This document shows, piece after piece, positions 9,331 to 18,590 of a stretch of DNA of 64,000 bases. A program made the translations under genes and the position numbers. Source of the DNA: Geminicoccaceae bacterium (GTDB lineage Bacteria; Pseudomonadota; Alphaproteobacteria; Geminicoccales; Geminicoccaceae); the NCBI GenBank assembly GCA_028279345.1, contig JANQNY010000059.1, positions 40,014 through 104,013 of the forward strand. Direction: 5' to 3'. Position 1 is the first letter of the stretch; the number at the start of each line of letters is the position of its first letter. The notes under the pieces were generated by a model. The model made no database searches and was not told the DNA's origin. It saw only the letters and a program-made list of their open reading frames with translations.

Positions 9331-11349
9331 ATGCAACGTAGATTCTCCTATGGAGCCTTTTTTCTATGTTCTTTTCTAATCACCAGTCCCATTCTATTTG
9401 TACCCTCGTTACATGCACAGGACGAATGGACTCCGGAATTAAGCATGGAGGTCAAACGCCTCTCTGATTTGGCGTTTTCGCCGGACAGCGAAGAATTGCT
9501 TTACGGTGTTAATACGATTGATCTCGCCGCCAACAGCTACTTAACCGAGTATGTCATTTCGGACCTGACTGGTGGCGACATTCGCACGTTACTGGAGGCC
9601 TCGCCGCACATCTCAAGCGCCCAATGGTCACCGGACGGCGAGATGGTCGCCTATCTATCCTCCGATTCCGGCGAAAATAATCTCTGGCTCGTCGACGCAA
9701 ATGAAGGACGCACGAGCCAGCTTACAGACTTCCAGGAGGACATCTCGAGCTTTCGATGGGCACCCGATGCCAAGGCCATTGCCTTTGTGATGCCTGACCC
9801 TGAGTACACGAAACCCGTCGTCGAGGATCCGCAGGACTTCAATCGAAACCGGCTCTGGCTACTGCCTCTAGATGAGGCGCATCGAGGCGGCCACATCGTC
9901 AACCTCACTGCCGATCAAGAATTCTCGGTCAGCGACTGGGCTGGTCACTGGGCATATGGCTGGTCTCCGGACAGCGATCGGATCGTCTTTGCGCATCAGG
10001 ATGGCCCCGGCCTCGATTCGTGGACCGCAGCCCAGCTTGCGACCGTCGACGTCAGCACAAAACAAGTAACACAGGTCGATGCGTGCAATACAAATTGGAA
10101 GTACTTTCCAAAATACTCGCCTGATGGTCAATGGTTAGCTTTCATCAATGCGCCCGGCACGTTCAAGTGGTCCTTCCTATGGGATATCAAAATCATTCCT
10201 GCCGCGGGAGGCGTGCCAATTCCGCTCGCCAGATCAAAAAATGAGCTGCCATTCCTTTGGCAATGGGCACCTGACTCCAAGAGTGTCTATTACATCGAGA
10301 ACGATCGCTCCACGTACTCATTCTATCAAATGCCAATTGATGGCAGCGCTCCTCGGAAAATACTTGGTTCCCCTGAAGATTTAGAGATCCCCGGCCTAAA
10401 CACCTATCTTGTTTCCTCGCTTATTGATGTCGCCCAAGATGGCAAAACACTTGCGTTTATCGGGCAAACATACAATAAGCCGCCCGAGGTCTACACGACC
10501 GACATCCACGATGTCGCTTTGTCAAGAATTAGTAACGTTAACGCTAGTGACATAGCCCTCCCTGTTGGGAGGACCGAATTGGTCCAATGGCATTCATTGG
10601 ACAACACGGAAGTTCAAGGCTTACTTACCTATCCGGCGCGTTATGATGCGACACAGAAATACCCAATCATTGTACAGATTCATGGAGGCCCGAATGGCGT
10701 AGATTTCAATGAATATCTACCTTTAATTAAATACTTTCCAACAGCCGTTTATGCGGAGCAAAATTACTTCGTACTGAGAGTAAATTACAGAGGAACATTG
10801 GGTTATGGGAAGAAATTTCGTGAAGACTTAATTGGAAATTTTGGAATTTCTGACTATCAAGACATTGTATCGGGCGTCAATCATGTGATAAATTTAGAAC
10901 TTGTCGATCCTGACCAACTCTTTGTGTTGGGTCAAAGCAATGGTGGTACCTTAACGGGCTGGATCGTCACTCAGACAGACATGTTCAAAGCGGCATGCTC
11001 GATTGCCGGTGAAACCGATTACATAAGTTTGGAAGGCACCAATGGTTATTTCCAGACAAGCTGGTATTTGGGTGGCAGCTTTGTTGACCACTTGGAGAAA
11101 TTCATAGAACGTTCACCAATCTTCCATGTCAAGAATGTGCGTACGCCGATTTTGCTGCAGGGGGGGCTGCTGGACGACAATGTCCCCTTCACCCAAGTGC
11201 AGGAGTTTTATCGAGCCCTGAAGCGGGTCGGCGTTGACACCCGTTTGGCGGGATACCCAAACTCAACCCACGAGTACTACCCGCCCCAGCTCTACTTAAA
11301 GCTGCTGCAATCATGTCTGGAGTGGGTTGACGAGAAGTCAAACAACTAG
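9331..11349 (+). CDS. Secreted S9 (prolyl oligopeptidase) family serine peptidase
   Basis: A 672-residue exported peptidase. The N-terminus is a classical signal peptide ending in SLHAQ. Residues ~35-400 carry repeated PD40/WD40-like blades (for example WSPDGEMVAYLSS, YSPDGQWLAFIN, WAPDSKSVYYIE). The catalytic domain runs from about 420 to the end, with the nucleophile Ser536 in GQSNGG, the acid in GLLDDNVPF (about 615) and the His in NSTHEYY (about 646). The DNA is clearly AT-richer than its surroundings, especially from 10,440 to 11,100, with many TTA/ATA/AAA codons, which suggests recent acquisition. It is monocistronic. Substrate unknown; dipeptidyl or acylaminoacyl peptidase activity is likely. 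Confidence 0.92.
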   Translation: MQRRFSYGAFFLCSFLITSPILFVPSLHAQDEWTPELSMEVKRLSDLAFSPDSEELLYGVNTIDLAANSYLTEYVISDLTGGDIRTLLEASPHISSAQWSPDGEMVAYLSSDSGENNLWLVDANEGRTSQLTDFQEDISSFRWAPDAKAIAFVMPDPEYTKPVVEDPQDFNRNRLWLLPLDEAHRGGHIVNLTADQEFSVSDWAGHWAYGWSPDSDRIVFAHQDGPGLDSWTAAQLATVDVSTKQVTQVDACNTNWKYFPKYSPDGQWLAFINAPGTFKWSFLWDIKIIPAAGGVPIPLARSKNELPFLWQWAPDSKSVYYIENDRSTYSFYQMPIDGSAPRKILGSPEDLEIPGLNTYLVSSLIDVAQDGKTLAFIGQTYNKPPEVYTTDIHDVALSRISNVNASDIALPVGRTELVQWHSLDNTEVQGLLTYPARYDATQKYPIIVQIHGGPNGVDFNEYLPLIKYFPTAVYAEQNYFVLRVNYRGTLGYGKKFREDLIGNFGISDYQDIVSGVNHVINLELVDPDQLFVLGQSNGGTLTGWIVTQTDMFKAACSIAGETDYISLEGTNGYFQTSWYLGGSFVDHLEKFIERSPIFHVKNVRTPILLQGGLLDDNVPFTQVQEFYRALKRVGVDTRLAGYPNSTHEYYPPQLYLKLLQSCLEWVDEKSNN

Positions 11350-12011
11350 GCGCTAAGTTGACCCGTTGGAACCTGCGCTGTTATAGCGTCGGTTCGGGAC
11401 GGATCTTAGCTGTGGCTCCATTCGCCGCTTGCATGCCAGGCTCTCGCCATGGTTGTTGCACGCGCCAGGCAGCTATCCCTAGCCGCCACCGAGGCGGGAA
11501 ACTCCCTGAGAGTCCCATGCTTCGGGGCTGCGTCATGGATTTGCCTCGTATCTGGCGCTCGGCTGTGAAGATCATGGCAGCGATGCGGCACCGGGAGGTG
11601 TCAGCTGCGCGGCGCTTGGTGCACGTCGCAGACAAGACGCGCGGATTCCCAGCGCAGCAGGCGGTGCTTGGTTGGCGGCGACCCCAAGGCCACTGTCACG
11701 GCCCTGCAGGAGCACCGACAGAGCGTGCGCTCTCCGCGTTCGGCTGCAACGTTTGGATCGCGACAACAACGCCTTGCCGACTGCTGACAGGCGATCACGG
11801 CGTGCACATAGATATCGATCCCGGCATATCATCGGCGACCTGTAGCCGCAGTCTTTAGAAGCATTGCGAGATATGAATTTGGCGATTTATTCTCGTTCTT
11901 GTCGCGCGGGGGGCAAAGCGACCGAGATCGAAGGCGGGCTACCCTCCGGCATCGCCCCACAAACTGCGACTACCGGCAGCTTGGACGGGCTGGATTGATG
12001 GAGGACGTATC
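11350..12011 (+). other. 660-base segment without a credible gene
   Basis: Lies between the S9 peptidase and the oxidoreductase cluster. Open frames on both strands exist (for example 11358-11858) but show no family text, no good ribosome site and mixed codon use. The right end carries the GGAGGAC ribosome site (12000-12006) for the next gene's TTG start. I saw no repeat of the tRNA-Met end and no IS remains. It may hold decayed sequence or regulatory DNA. Confidence 0.4.
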
Positions 12012-13076
12012 TTGCAGACGGAACCGCAAGCCATCGAGCAAGGCCAGCCATCCGCTGCGCTGCCGCAGACCGACGAGGACGGTCTGTTCGAGATCCGCCT
12101 CGAATCTCTGGGCGGGTTCGGCGCGCACCTGGCTGGCAAGATGCTCGCCGAAGCGGCCGTACTGCGAATGGGCCTGAATGGCGCCCACTTTTCATCTTAC
12201 GGTTCGGAGAAGAAGGGCTCGCCGATCAAGTCGTTCGTGCGCCTGGCCGCGGCGAGCGACAGGGTTAGAACGTCCGCACCCGTCGAGCGTCCGTTCGTTG
12301 TCGCCGTCTTCCTCGACAACCTCCTCAACGATCCGGCCATCCTGAGCGGGCTGCGCGCGGGTGGCATCTTGATCGTGAACACGACCAAGACGCCCGAGGA
12401 GGTCCGAGAAGCGCTCGGCTACCACCACGACACGCTCGCCTGCCTCGATGCCACGACCATCGCGCTCGAGGAGAAGACGCGGGTCAACACGGCCATGCAG
12501 GGCGCGCTTGCGGCCATGATACCCTTCTTGGACGTCGGTGCTGTCCGCGAAGTGCTGGCGACCACCTTCGAGCGCAAGCACGCCAGCATCATCGAATCGA
12601 ACCTCCGCACCTATGATCGCGGTGCCAGCGAGATTAGGATCGACCGCCGTGACCCGGCCCCCGAAGGACGTGGTGTCGTGAGTGTGGAGCCCAAATGGGG
12701 CTACCTCAACGCGCCGATCGGCGGCGTGGTGGCGGATCCCGCGAACACCGTGACGAAGAACCTGTCCGGCTCGCGCACCGGCCGCATTCCAGTGTTCCAC
12801 CAGGACAAGTGCATTCACTGTGGACTGTGCGACCTCGCGTGCCCCGACAACAACTTGTCGTGGGATATCGTCCATCGCGAAGACGAGACATGGCACACGC
12901 GCCTGCGCGGTATTGACTATCAGTACTGCAAGGGCTGCGGGGCTTGCGTCGACACTTGTCCGACGGGCGCGATCACGAGCGAGCGGGAGACGCCGGGCTT
13001 TGCGGACGCCAATACCGTTCCGCTCGACTGGTCCCCGAGGATCGTCGACGGCGCACGTCGTCACGAGCCGAGCTAG
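12012..13076 (+). CDS. 2-oxoacid:acceptor oxidoreductase, fused gamma-delta subunit
   Basis: A 354-residue fusion. Residues ~25-200 match the gamma domain of pyruvate/2-oxoacid:ferredoxin oxidoreductases (SLGGFGAHLAGKMLAEAA, FSSYGSEKKGSP). Residues ~215-345 are a delta-like ferredoxin with two 4Fe-4S motifs, CIHCGLCDLACP (about 267) and CKGCGACVDTCP (about 307). It passes electrons from the thiamine centre outward. The start is TTG at 12012, chosen because GGAGGAC sits 5-6 bases before it. It leads a four-gene set with the alpha-beta fusion and two flavoproteins. The exact 2-oxoacid is not readable. Confidence 0.9.
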   Translation: MQTEPQAIEQGQPSAALPQTDEDGLFEIRLESLGGFGAHLAGKMLAEAAVLRMGLNGAHFSSYGSEKKGSPIKSFVRLAAASDRVRTSAPVERPFVVAVFLDNLLNDPAILSGLRAGGILIVNTTKTPEEVREALGYHHDTLACLDATTIALEEKTRVNTAMQGALAAMIPFLDVGAVREVLATTFERKHASIIESNLRTYDRGASEIRIDRRDPAPEGRGVVSVEPKWGYLNAPIGGVVADPANTVTKNLSGSRTGRIPVFHQDKCIHCGLCDLACPDNNLSWDIVHREDETWHTRLRGIDYQYCKGCGACVDTCPTGAITSERETPGFADANTVPLDWSPRIVDGARRHEPS

Positions 13077-13132
13077 GTGTGCGAGAGCACACGCAGACCA
13101 TAAGCTAGTCAAACCACGATAGGGGGTACGCC

Positions 13133-15433
13133 GTGGCCATTGCTGATCCAAGTTTGGTTCGAGGCCCTGTCGACGGCGAGCTGACGCAGAAGACAGCGTT
13201 CCTTAGCGGCAATGAGTGCGCTGCTCAGGCCGCCAAGGACGTGAACTTCCACGTCATGGGCTACTTCCCCATCACGCCTTCGACGGAGATCGCGCAGGTT
13301 CTCGACGAGAAGTTCGCGAACGGCGAGCACAGCATCACGATGATTCCCGCCGATGGCGAGCACGGTGCCGCCGGCATCTGCTATGGCGCCAGCATCGGCG
13401 GGGGGCGCGTGCTGAACGCCACCAGCGCCAACGGCCTGCTGTACGCCATCGAGCAGCTACCTGTGCAAGCCGGTACACGCTCGCCGATGGTGTTGAACTT
13501 GGTCACCCGAGCAGTGAGCGGGCCGCTCGACATCCTCTGCGACCATTCCGACCTCTATTACACGTTGAACACGGGCTGGATCGTCCTCATGGCTCGGGAC
13601 CCGCAGGCGGTCTACGACATGAATCTGATCGCCGTGCGCATCGGTGAGCATCTGGACGTGCGGTTGCCGGTGATCGTGGCGTCGGACGGCTTCTTCACGA
13701 GCCACCAGAAGCGCCGCGTCGACGTGTTCACCGACTCGGAGGCGCTCCGCGAGAAGTTCCTGGTGCGCACGGAACCGCCCTACCACGCCCTCGATCCGCG
13801 CAACCCAATCACCTTCGGGCCGTACATGAACGACCCGGATATGATCAACAACAAGTACCAGCTCAACCGGGCGATGCAGGCGGCGCTGCGCGAACTGCCG
13901 AAGCTGTTTGAGGAGTACGCCGCGGTCTCCGGACGACAGTACTCGCTTGTCGAGACCTATCAGGCGGACGATGCAGAAGTCGTCGTCTTTCTGCTCAACT
14001 CGGCAGCCGAGACCGCCAAGGACGCGGTTGACCGCTTGCGCGCCAAAGGCCTCAAGGTTGGCGTAGTTTCACCGAGCGTCCTCAGGCCGTTTCCGCTCGA
14101 GCAAATCCGTGCGGCGCTCGGCAACGCCAAGGTCATCGTTATCGGTGACCGCGCCGACTCCTATGGCGCCAATGGCGGCAACATGACCCACGAGATCCGC
14201 TCGGCCCTGGCGGAGCTCGACAACAAGCCACTCTTCGTGAGCCGCATCTACGGTCTCGGTGGCAAGGCGTTCACCGTTCCCGACGCAGAGGCATTCTTCC
14301 AACTCGGCCTGGATGCGTTGGCGAGCGGCACGGTTGAGGTGCCCTTCGACTATCATGGCGTGACGCCCGGGGTGCCCCTGAAGAAGCCGCAGCGGGTCGT
14401 CCCGCCACTCACGAAGGAGGAGGTCAGCACCAACCTCGTCACCGTTGAGCGAGACGAGGAGACCGGCAAGCTGAACGTCGAGCTTCCGCCGTTTTGGGCG
14501 CTCGCCGCACGACCGAAGCGCATCGTGCCCGGCCATGGAGCTTGTCCGGGGTGCGGCATGTTCCCGGTGCTGGATCAGGTGTTCAAGTCACTCGAAGGCG
14601 ACGTCGTGGTGCTGTTCCACACCGGCTGCGCCATGGTCGTCACCACGGGCTTCCCGTTCAGCGCGCACCGCGTCACCTACATCCACAACCTGTTCCAGAA
14701 TGGGTCGGCTACGCTTTCCGGCTTGGTCGAGATGTATCACCAGCGCGTGGCGCGCGGCGAGCTGCCGGATTCGGACGACATCACGTTCGTCATGATCAGT
14801 GGCGATGGCGGCATGGACATCGGCATGGGTCCGGCGCTTGGCACCGCGCATCGCAACCACCGCATGATGATCATCGAGTACGACAACCAGGGCTACATGA
14901 ATACCGGCAGCCAGATGTCGTACTCGACGCCACTCGGCCACAAGACCAGCACGAGCCACGTCGGCAAAGGCGAGGAAGGCAAGGCCACCCAGCACAAGGA
15001 CACCGTGCAGCTCATGGCGGCGACCCACATACCTTACGTGTTCAGCGCCGTCGAAGGCTTCCCTGCGGACATGATGCGGAAGGTCGCCAAGGCGCAGTGG
15101 TACGCCAAGCACGAGGGCATGGTGTACGGCAAGATCCTCTCGTTCTGTCCGTTGAACTGGGGCACGCCCGACGACGACGGCGCCAACATACTGCACGCGA
15201 CGGTCGATTCGTGCTTCTTCCCGCTCTACGAGGTGGAGCACGGGCACACCACCATCACGCACGACCCGGAGGAGCTTGGGACCCGCCAGCCGCTCGCGGC
15301 TTGGCTCGGCAAGATGAGCAAGACCAAGCACTTGATGGAGCCGGAGTACCGGCACTTGCTGGACGGCTTGCAGGCGGAGGTTGATAGGCGCTGGCGCCGC
15401 GTCAAGGCCATGCACGAGCATCCGGACCTTTGA
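13133..15433 (+). CDS. 2-oxoacid:acceptor oxidoreductase, fused alpha-beta (TPP) subunit
   Basis: A 766-residue fusion of alpha and beta subunits. The alpha part begins FLSGNECAAQAAKDVN and has the conserved YFPITPSTEIAQVL substrate/TPP loop; the beta part starts near residue 465 with GHGACPGCG. TPP/Mg binding appears as GDGGMDIGMG then EYDNQGYMNTG. Four cysteines suited to the proximal 4Fe-4S cluster are kept: CPGC, HTGCAMV and FCPLNWG. It oxidises or, in reverse, makes a 2-oxoacid with CoA or a related acceptor. GTG start with AGGGGG upstream. Separate alpha and beta genes are more usual; this packing is noteworthy. It may not be pyruvate-specific. Confidence 0.9.
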   Translation: MAIADPSLVRGPVDGELTQKTAFLSGNECAAQAAKDVNFHVMGYFPITPSTEIAQVLDEKFANGEHSITMIPADGEHGAAGICYGASIGGGRVLNATSANGLLYAIEQLPVQAGTRSPMVLNLVTRAVSGPLDILCDHSDLYYTLNTGWIVLMARDPQAVYDMNLIAVRIGEHLDVRLPVIVASDGFFTSHQKRRVDVFTDSEALREKFLVRTEPPYHALDPRNPITFGPYMNDPDMINNKYQLNRAMQAALRELPKLFEEYAAVSGRQYSLVETYQADDAEVVVFLLNSAAETAKDAVDRLRAKGLKVGVVSPSVLRPFPLEQIRAALGNAKVIVIGDRADSYGANGGNMTHEIRSALAELDNKPLFVSRIYGLGGKAFTVPDAEAFFQLGLDALASGTVEVPFDYHGVTPGVPLKKPQRVVPPLTKEEVSTNLVTVERDEETGKLNVELPPFWALAARPKRIVPGHGACPGCGMFPVLDQVFKSLEGDVVVLFHTGCAMVVTTGFPFSAHRVTYIHNLFQNGSATLSGLVEMYHQRVARGELPDSDDITFVMISGDGGMDIGMGPALGTAHRNHRMMIIEYDNQGYMNTGSQMSYSTPLGHKTSTSHVGKGEEGKATQHKDTVQLMAATHIPYVFSAVEGFPADMMRKVAKAQWYAKHEGMVYGKILSFCPLNWGTPDDDGANILHATVDSCFFPLYEVEHGHTTITHDPEELGTRQPLAAWLGKMSKTKHLMEPEYRHLLDGLQAEVDRRWRRVKAMHEHPDL

Positions 15434-15464
15434 TTGAACGCGTGAGCGGGCCGAGAGAGGCAAC

Positions 15465-16328
15465 ATGTTCGAGATCCTCCACACACGACGGCTGACGCCC
15501 GTGACAACGCTGTTCGAGGTCGATGCGCCTCTCGTGGCTAAGGCGGCGCAGCCCGGTCAGTTCGTGATCCTGCGCGTGCACGGGCGCGGCGAGCGCATTC
15601 CCGTCACGATCACCGATTCGGACCCAGCGGCCGGTACGGTGACGGTCGTCATCCAGGAGGTCGGGGCGACCTCCAAGATGGCCAATGAGCTCAAGGACGG
15701 TGAGCATTTCCACGATCTGGCAGGTCCGCTTGGCGAGGCGGCCCCGCTGCGTGAGATGGGCCACGTCGTGTGCGTCGGCGGCGGTTTCGGCGCCGCCGCC
15801 ATCCTGTCGATCCTGAAGGGCCTTAAGCCGAAGGCGACGCGCACCTCGGCCATCGTCGGAGCGCGCACGGCCGAGCTCGTCATCCTCGAGGACCGTCTGC
15901 GCGAGGCCGCCGACGATGTGCATATCTGCACGGACGACGGATCAGCCGGTTACAAGGGCTTCGTCACGGACAAGCTCGAGGAACTGATCACATCGGGCGA
16001 GCCCGTCGACGAGATCGTGGCCATCGGACCGATGGTGATGATGCGGGCAGTGGCCGCCACCACGGCTCCCCATGGCATCTCCACGCTGGTCTCGCTGGAT
16101 CCCATCATGATCGATGGGACCGGTATGTGCGGGGCCTGTCGCGTGACGGTGGAGGGTGAGACCAAGTTTGCGTGCATCGACGGCCCGTTGTTCGATGCCA
16201 CGAAGATCGACTTCGACGAGCTTGTGCGCCGCAACAAGACGTACCGGGCTGAGGAGGAGGCAGCGCTCCATCGCTACGAGGAGGCCCACTGTCATGCGGA
16301 GGCAGCCGCTGCGGCGGCTAGGCCCTGA
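15465..16328 (+). CDS. NfnA-type FAD/NAD-binding 2Fe-2S reductase subunit
   Basis: A 287-residue flavoprotein of the sulfide dehydrogenase / dihydroorotate dehydrogenase electron-transfer / Nfn small-subunit family. A ferredoxin-reductase FAD barrel (residues 1-100; GQFVILRVHGRGERIPVTI) is followed by a nucleotide fold (VVCVGGGFGAAAIL). The 2Fe-2S segment DGTGMCGACRVTV plus FACIDGP gives three cysteines and the Asp that in known Nfn replaces a fourth. It pairs with the next gene. ATG with GAGAGAGG upstream, 31 bases after the alpha-beta gene. Residues ~265-287 are an Ala/His/Glu-rich tail. Confidence 0.88.
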   Translation: MFEILHTRRLTPVTTLFEVDAPLVAKAAQPGQFVILRVHGRGERIPVTITDSDPAAGTVTVVIQEVGATSKMANELKDGEHFHDLAGPLGEAAPLREMGHVVCVGGGFGAAAILSILKGLKPKATRTSAIVGARTAELVILEDRLREAADDVHICTDDGSAGYKGFVTDKLEELITSGEPVDEIVAIGPMVMMRAVAATTAPHGISTLVSLDPIMIDGTGMCGACRVTVEGETKFACIDGPLFDATKIDFDELVRRNKTYRAEEEAALHRYEEAHCHAEAAAAAARP

Positions 16329-16395
16329 GGATTCGTCGGACGTTATGTCGTTTTGCGCGCAGCCAACCGAGATGAAACGCTGAGAGGTACCGACC

Positions 16396-17814
16396 GTGCC
16401 GGTTATATCCCCTAGCAAGACTCCCATGCCGATCGCGGACGCCAAAGAGCGCTCGAAGACCTTTCGCGAGGTGAACTTCGGCTACGACCCGAAGAAGGCG
16501 GTGGAAGAAGCCGATCGCTGCCTGAGATGCCAGGAGCCGACGTGCCAGACCGGGTGTCCCGTCAACGTGCCCATCCGCGAGGTGATTCATCTTACCTCGC
16601 AGCGCCGGTTCGACGACGCACTGGCGCTGATCAAGCGCTTCAACAGCCTGCCGGGCGTGTGTGGCCGGGTGTGTCCTCAGGAGAACCAGTGTGAGGGCCG
16701 CTGTCACATCGGCGACCGTTTCGGTCCGGTGGGCATCGGTTACATCGAGCGCTTCCTGGCCGACTGGGAGCGCTTGCACGGATCCCAGCCCGTTGAAAAG
16801 GCAGAGCCCAAGGGCCAGAAAGTGGCCATCATCGGGTCCGGTCCGTCTGGCCTCACGGCAGCCGGCGACCTCAACCACATGGGCTACGACGTGACCGTCT
16901 TCGAAGCACTGCACGATGCGGGCGGCGTGTTGCGCTACGGCATCCCCGAGTTCCGGCTGCCGAAGGACGTGCTCGATGACGAGATCAACGCCCTGGTCCA
17001 GGCCGGTGTCGACATCCAGTGCAACGTGGTGATGGGCAAGACCATCACGCTCGACCAACTCATGGAAGACATGGGCTACGAGGCCGTGTTCATCGGCACG
17101 GGTGCCGGCCTGCCGCGTTTCATGAACCTGCCGGGTGAGAACCTCAACGGCATCTACTCGTCCAACGAGTTCCTGACGCGGATCAACTTAATGGGAGCAT
17201 ACCAATTCCCCGACTACGACACGCCGGTGAAGTCGGGCCGGCGCGTGGCGGTGATCGGCGCGGGCAACACGGCGATGGATGCGGCGCGCTGCGCCATGCG
17301 CGCTGGCTCCGAAGAGGTGACGGTCGTCTACCGTCGCTCGGAGGCCGAAATGACCGCCCGTGTCGAGGAATATGAGCACGCCATCGAGGAAGGCATCCAG
17401 TTCAAGTGGCTCAACAATCCGATCGAGTTTCTTGACGACGGCAAAGGTTGGGTGAGCGGCATGCGGTGCATCCGTATGGAGCTGGGCGAACCCGATGAAG
17501 ATGGAAGGCGTCGGCCGGTGCCGGTTCCAGGATCGGAGTTCGTGCTGGATGTGAACAACGTGATCGTGTCGATCGGGACCAGCCCCAACCCGCTCCTGTC
17601 GCGCACCACGCCGGGCCTCGACACCACGTCGTGGGGCGGCCTCGTGGCGGAAGACGCCACAGGCCAAACCAGCCGCGAGGGCGTGTTCGCGGGCGGTGAC
17701 ATCGTCACCGGTTCGGCGACCGTGATTCTGGCGGCAGGTGCTGGCAAACGCGCCGCGTCAGCGATCCATAAGTATCTGTCGGAGAAGCGCGGCGAGCCTG
17801 CGACGGCGGCCTGA
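16396..17814 (+). CDS. NfnB-type FAD/NAD(P)-dependent oxidoreductase (glutamate-synthase small-subunit-like)
   Basis: A 472-residue protein. The N-terminus has the two cysteine sets for 4Fe-4S clusters, CLRCQEPTCQTGCP and CGRVCPQENQCEGRC. Then come FAD (IIGSGPSGLTAAGDL) and NAD(P) (VIGAGNTAMDAAR) Rossmann motifs, and a C-terminal FAD closure GVFAGGDIVTGSATV. No glutaminase/GltB partner is nearby, and the NfnA-like neighbour points to an NAD(P)H:ferredoxin transhydrogenase or an NAD-linked output module for the oxidoreductase. GTG start at 16396 with GAGAGG upstream; an ATG at 16426 is an alternative. Confidence 0.88.
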   Translation: MPVISPSKTPMPIADAKERSKTFREVNFGYDPKKAVEEADRCLRCQEPTCQTGCPVNVPIREVIHLTSQRRFDDALALIKRFNSLPGVCGRVCPQENQCEGRCHIGDRFGPVGIGYIERFLADWERLHGSQPVEKAEPKGQKVAIIGSGPSGLTAAGDLNHMGYDVTVFEALHDAGGVLRYGIPEFRLPKDVLDDEINALVQAGVDIQCNVVMGKTITLDQLMEDMGYEAVFIGTGAGLPRFMNLPGENLNGIYSSNEFLTRINLMGAYQFPDYDTPVKSGRRVAVIGAGNTAMDAARCAMRAGSEEVTVVYRRSEAEMTARVEEYEHAIEEGIQFKWLNNPIEFLDDGKGWVSGMRCIRMELGEPDEDGRRRPVPVPGSEFVLDVNNVIVSIGTSPNPLLSRTTPGLDTTSWGGLVAEDATGQTSREGVFAGGDIVTGSATVILAAGAGKRAASAIHKYLSEKRGEPATAA

Positions 17815-18400
17815 TCCGAGGTCGGCGAGGTTAAGCCCATTTGGGTGGTGGAATCGGGGCCGTGCTGAGGCAAGCACGTGGCCTTCCGATCGTTCGCCGC
17901 CTCAACCTCGTGCCGTCGCTGCGGTCGTGGCGATGTGGGCATTGCATCAGCAACGCTGATCGTCGCCACCGGTAGACCGTCTGCCTCGAACTCCGTGCGT
18001 AGGCTTCGCCACGCCCGCGCCAGATGCGGCCTCGTCCACACGACGCCGGCACGCTCCAAGGATTGTCTGTCCGGCGTTGGCCCGACCCGATGGCAGCCTG
18101 ACGCGAGCGGCGCTCAATGCTCAGGCTGCGCGCGAGTGGCTGGTCTTCGATCTGGACCTCGACAGGTCCGGACCACGCCGGCCCGGCTCATCTGCAAGGG
18201 AGAAAGTGGGGGGTGCCGCTTCAAGGCGAACCAAGTGGCGCCTGCACCAAGTGCAAATCTGTACGCTTGGAAGACCATCGGACGACGCCGCCAAGCGCTC
18301 CAACCAACGCCAATTCGCTGAGACAGTGATGCCACGGTGCCATCATGTTCCCGCGGATTGCCTCGCGGCAGACCTAACGCAATGAATCTACATGAAGAAA
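17815..18400 (+). other. 586-base segment without a credible gene
   Basis: Between the NfnB-type gene and the convergent tRNA-Val. Several short overlapping open frames occur on both strands, none with a recognisable domain or a good ribosome site. No clear rho-independent terminator was found after the cluster. The segment mirrors the gene-free stretch on the other side of the cluster. Confidence 0.4.
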
Positions 18401-18475
18401 TGGTGGGCGGTACTGGGATCGAACCAGTGGCCCCTACGGTGTGAACGTAGTGCTCTTCCGCTGAGCTAACCGCCC
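18401..18475 (-). tRNA. tRNA-Val (anticodon CAC)
   Basis: A 75-nt cloverleaf on the minus strand with encoded CCA. Acceptor GGGCGGT/ACCGCCC pairs perfectly; D stem GCTC/GAGC; anticodon stem CTACG/CGTAG around loop TTCACAC, anticodon CAC reading GTG codons; T stem ACTGG/CCAGT around TTCGATC. Divergent from glmU. Confidence 0.96.
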
Positions 18476-18590
18476 CCCGAGAGGCGGTCGGATACGGGGC
18501 TGGATCGGCGGTGTCAAGCGATCGGCCGTTGCCTCCGCGCGCCGCTTGCGCCAAGCACGCGCTCGATCGTGCAACCCTCGTGGAGTGCCC

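Noticed and set aside
9030..9341. 103-codon plus-strand frame between the acyltransferase and S9 gene
   Set aside because: Overlaps both neighbours, low-complexity Ala/Pro/Arg sequence, weak third-position GC bias and no ribosome site.
11358..11858. 166-residue frame in the gap before the redox cluster
   Set aside because: No recognisable motif, poor start context and competing frames on the other strand.
7439..18475. Search for matching tRNA-end repeats (att sites) around the accessory stretch
   Set aside because: No copy of the tRNA-Met or tRNA-Val 3' end was seen by eye in the gaps, and no integrase gene is present.
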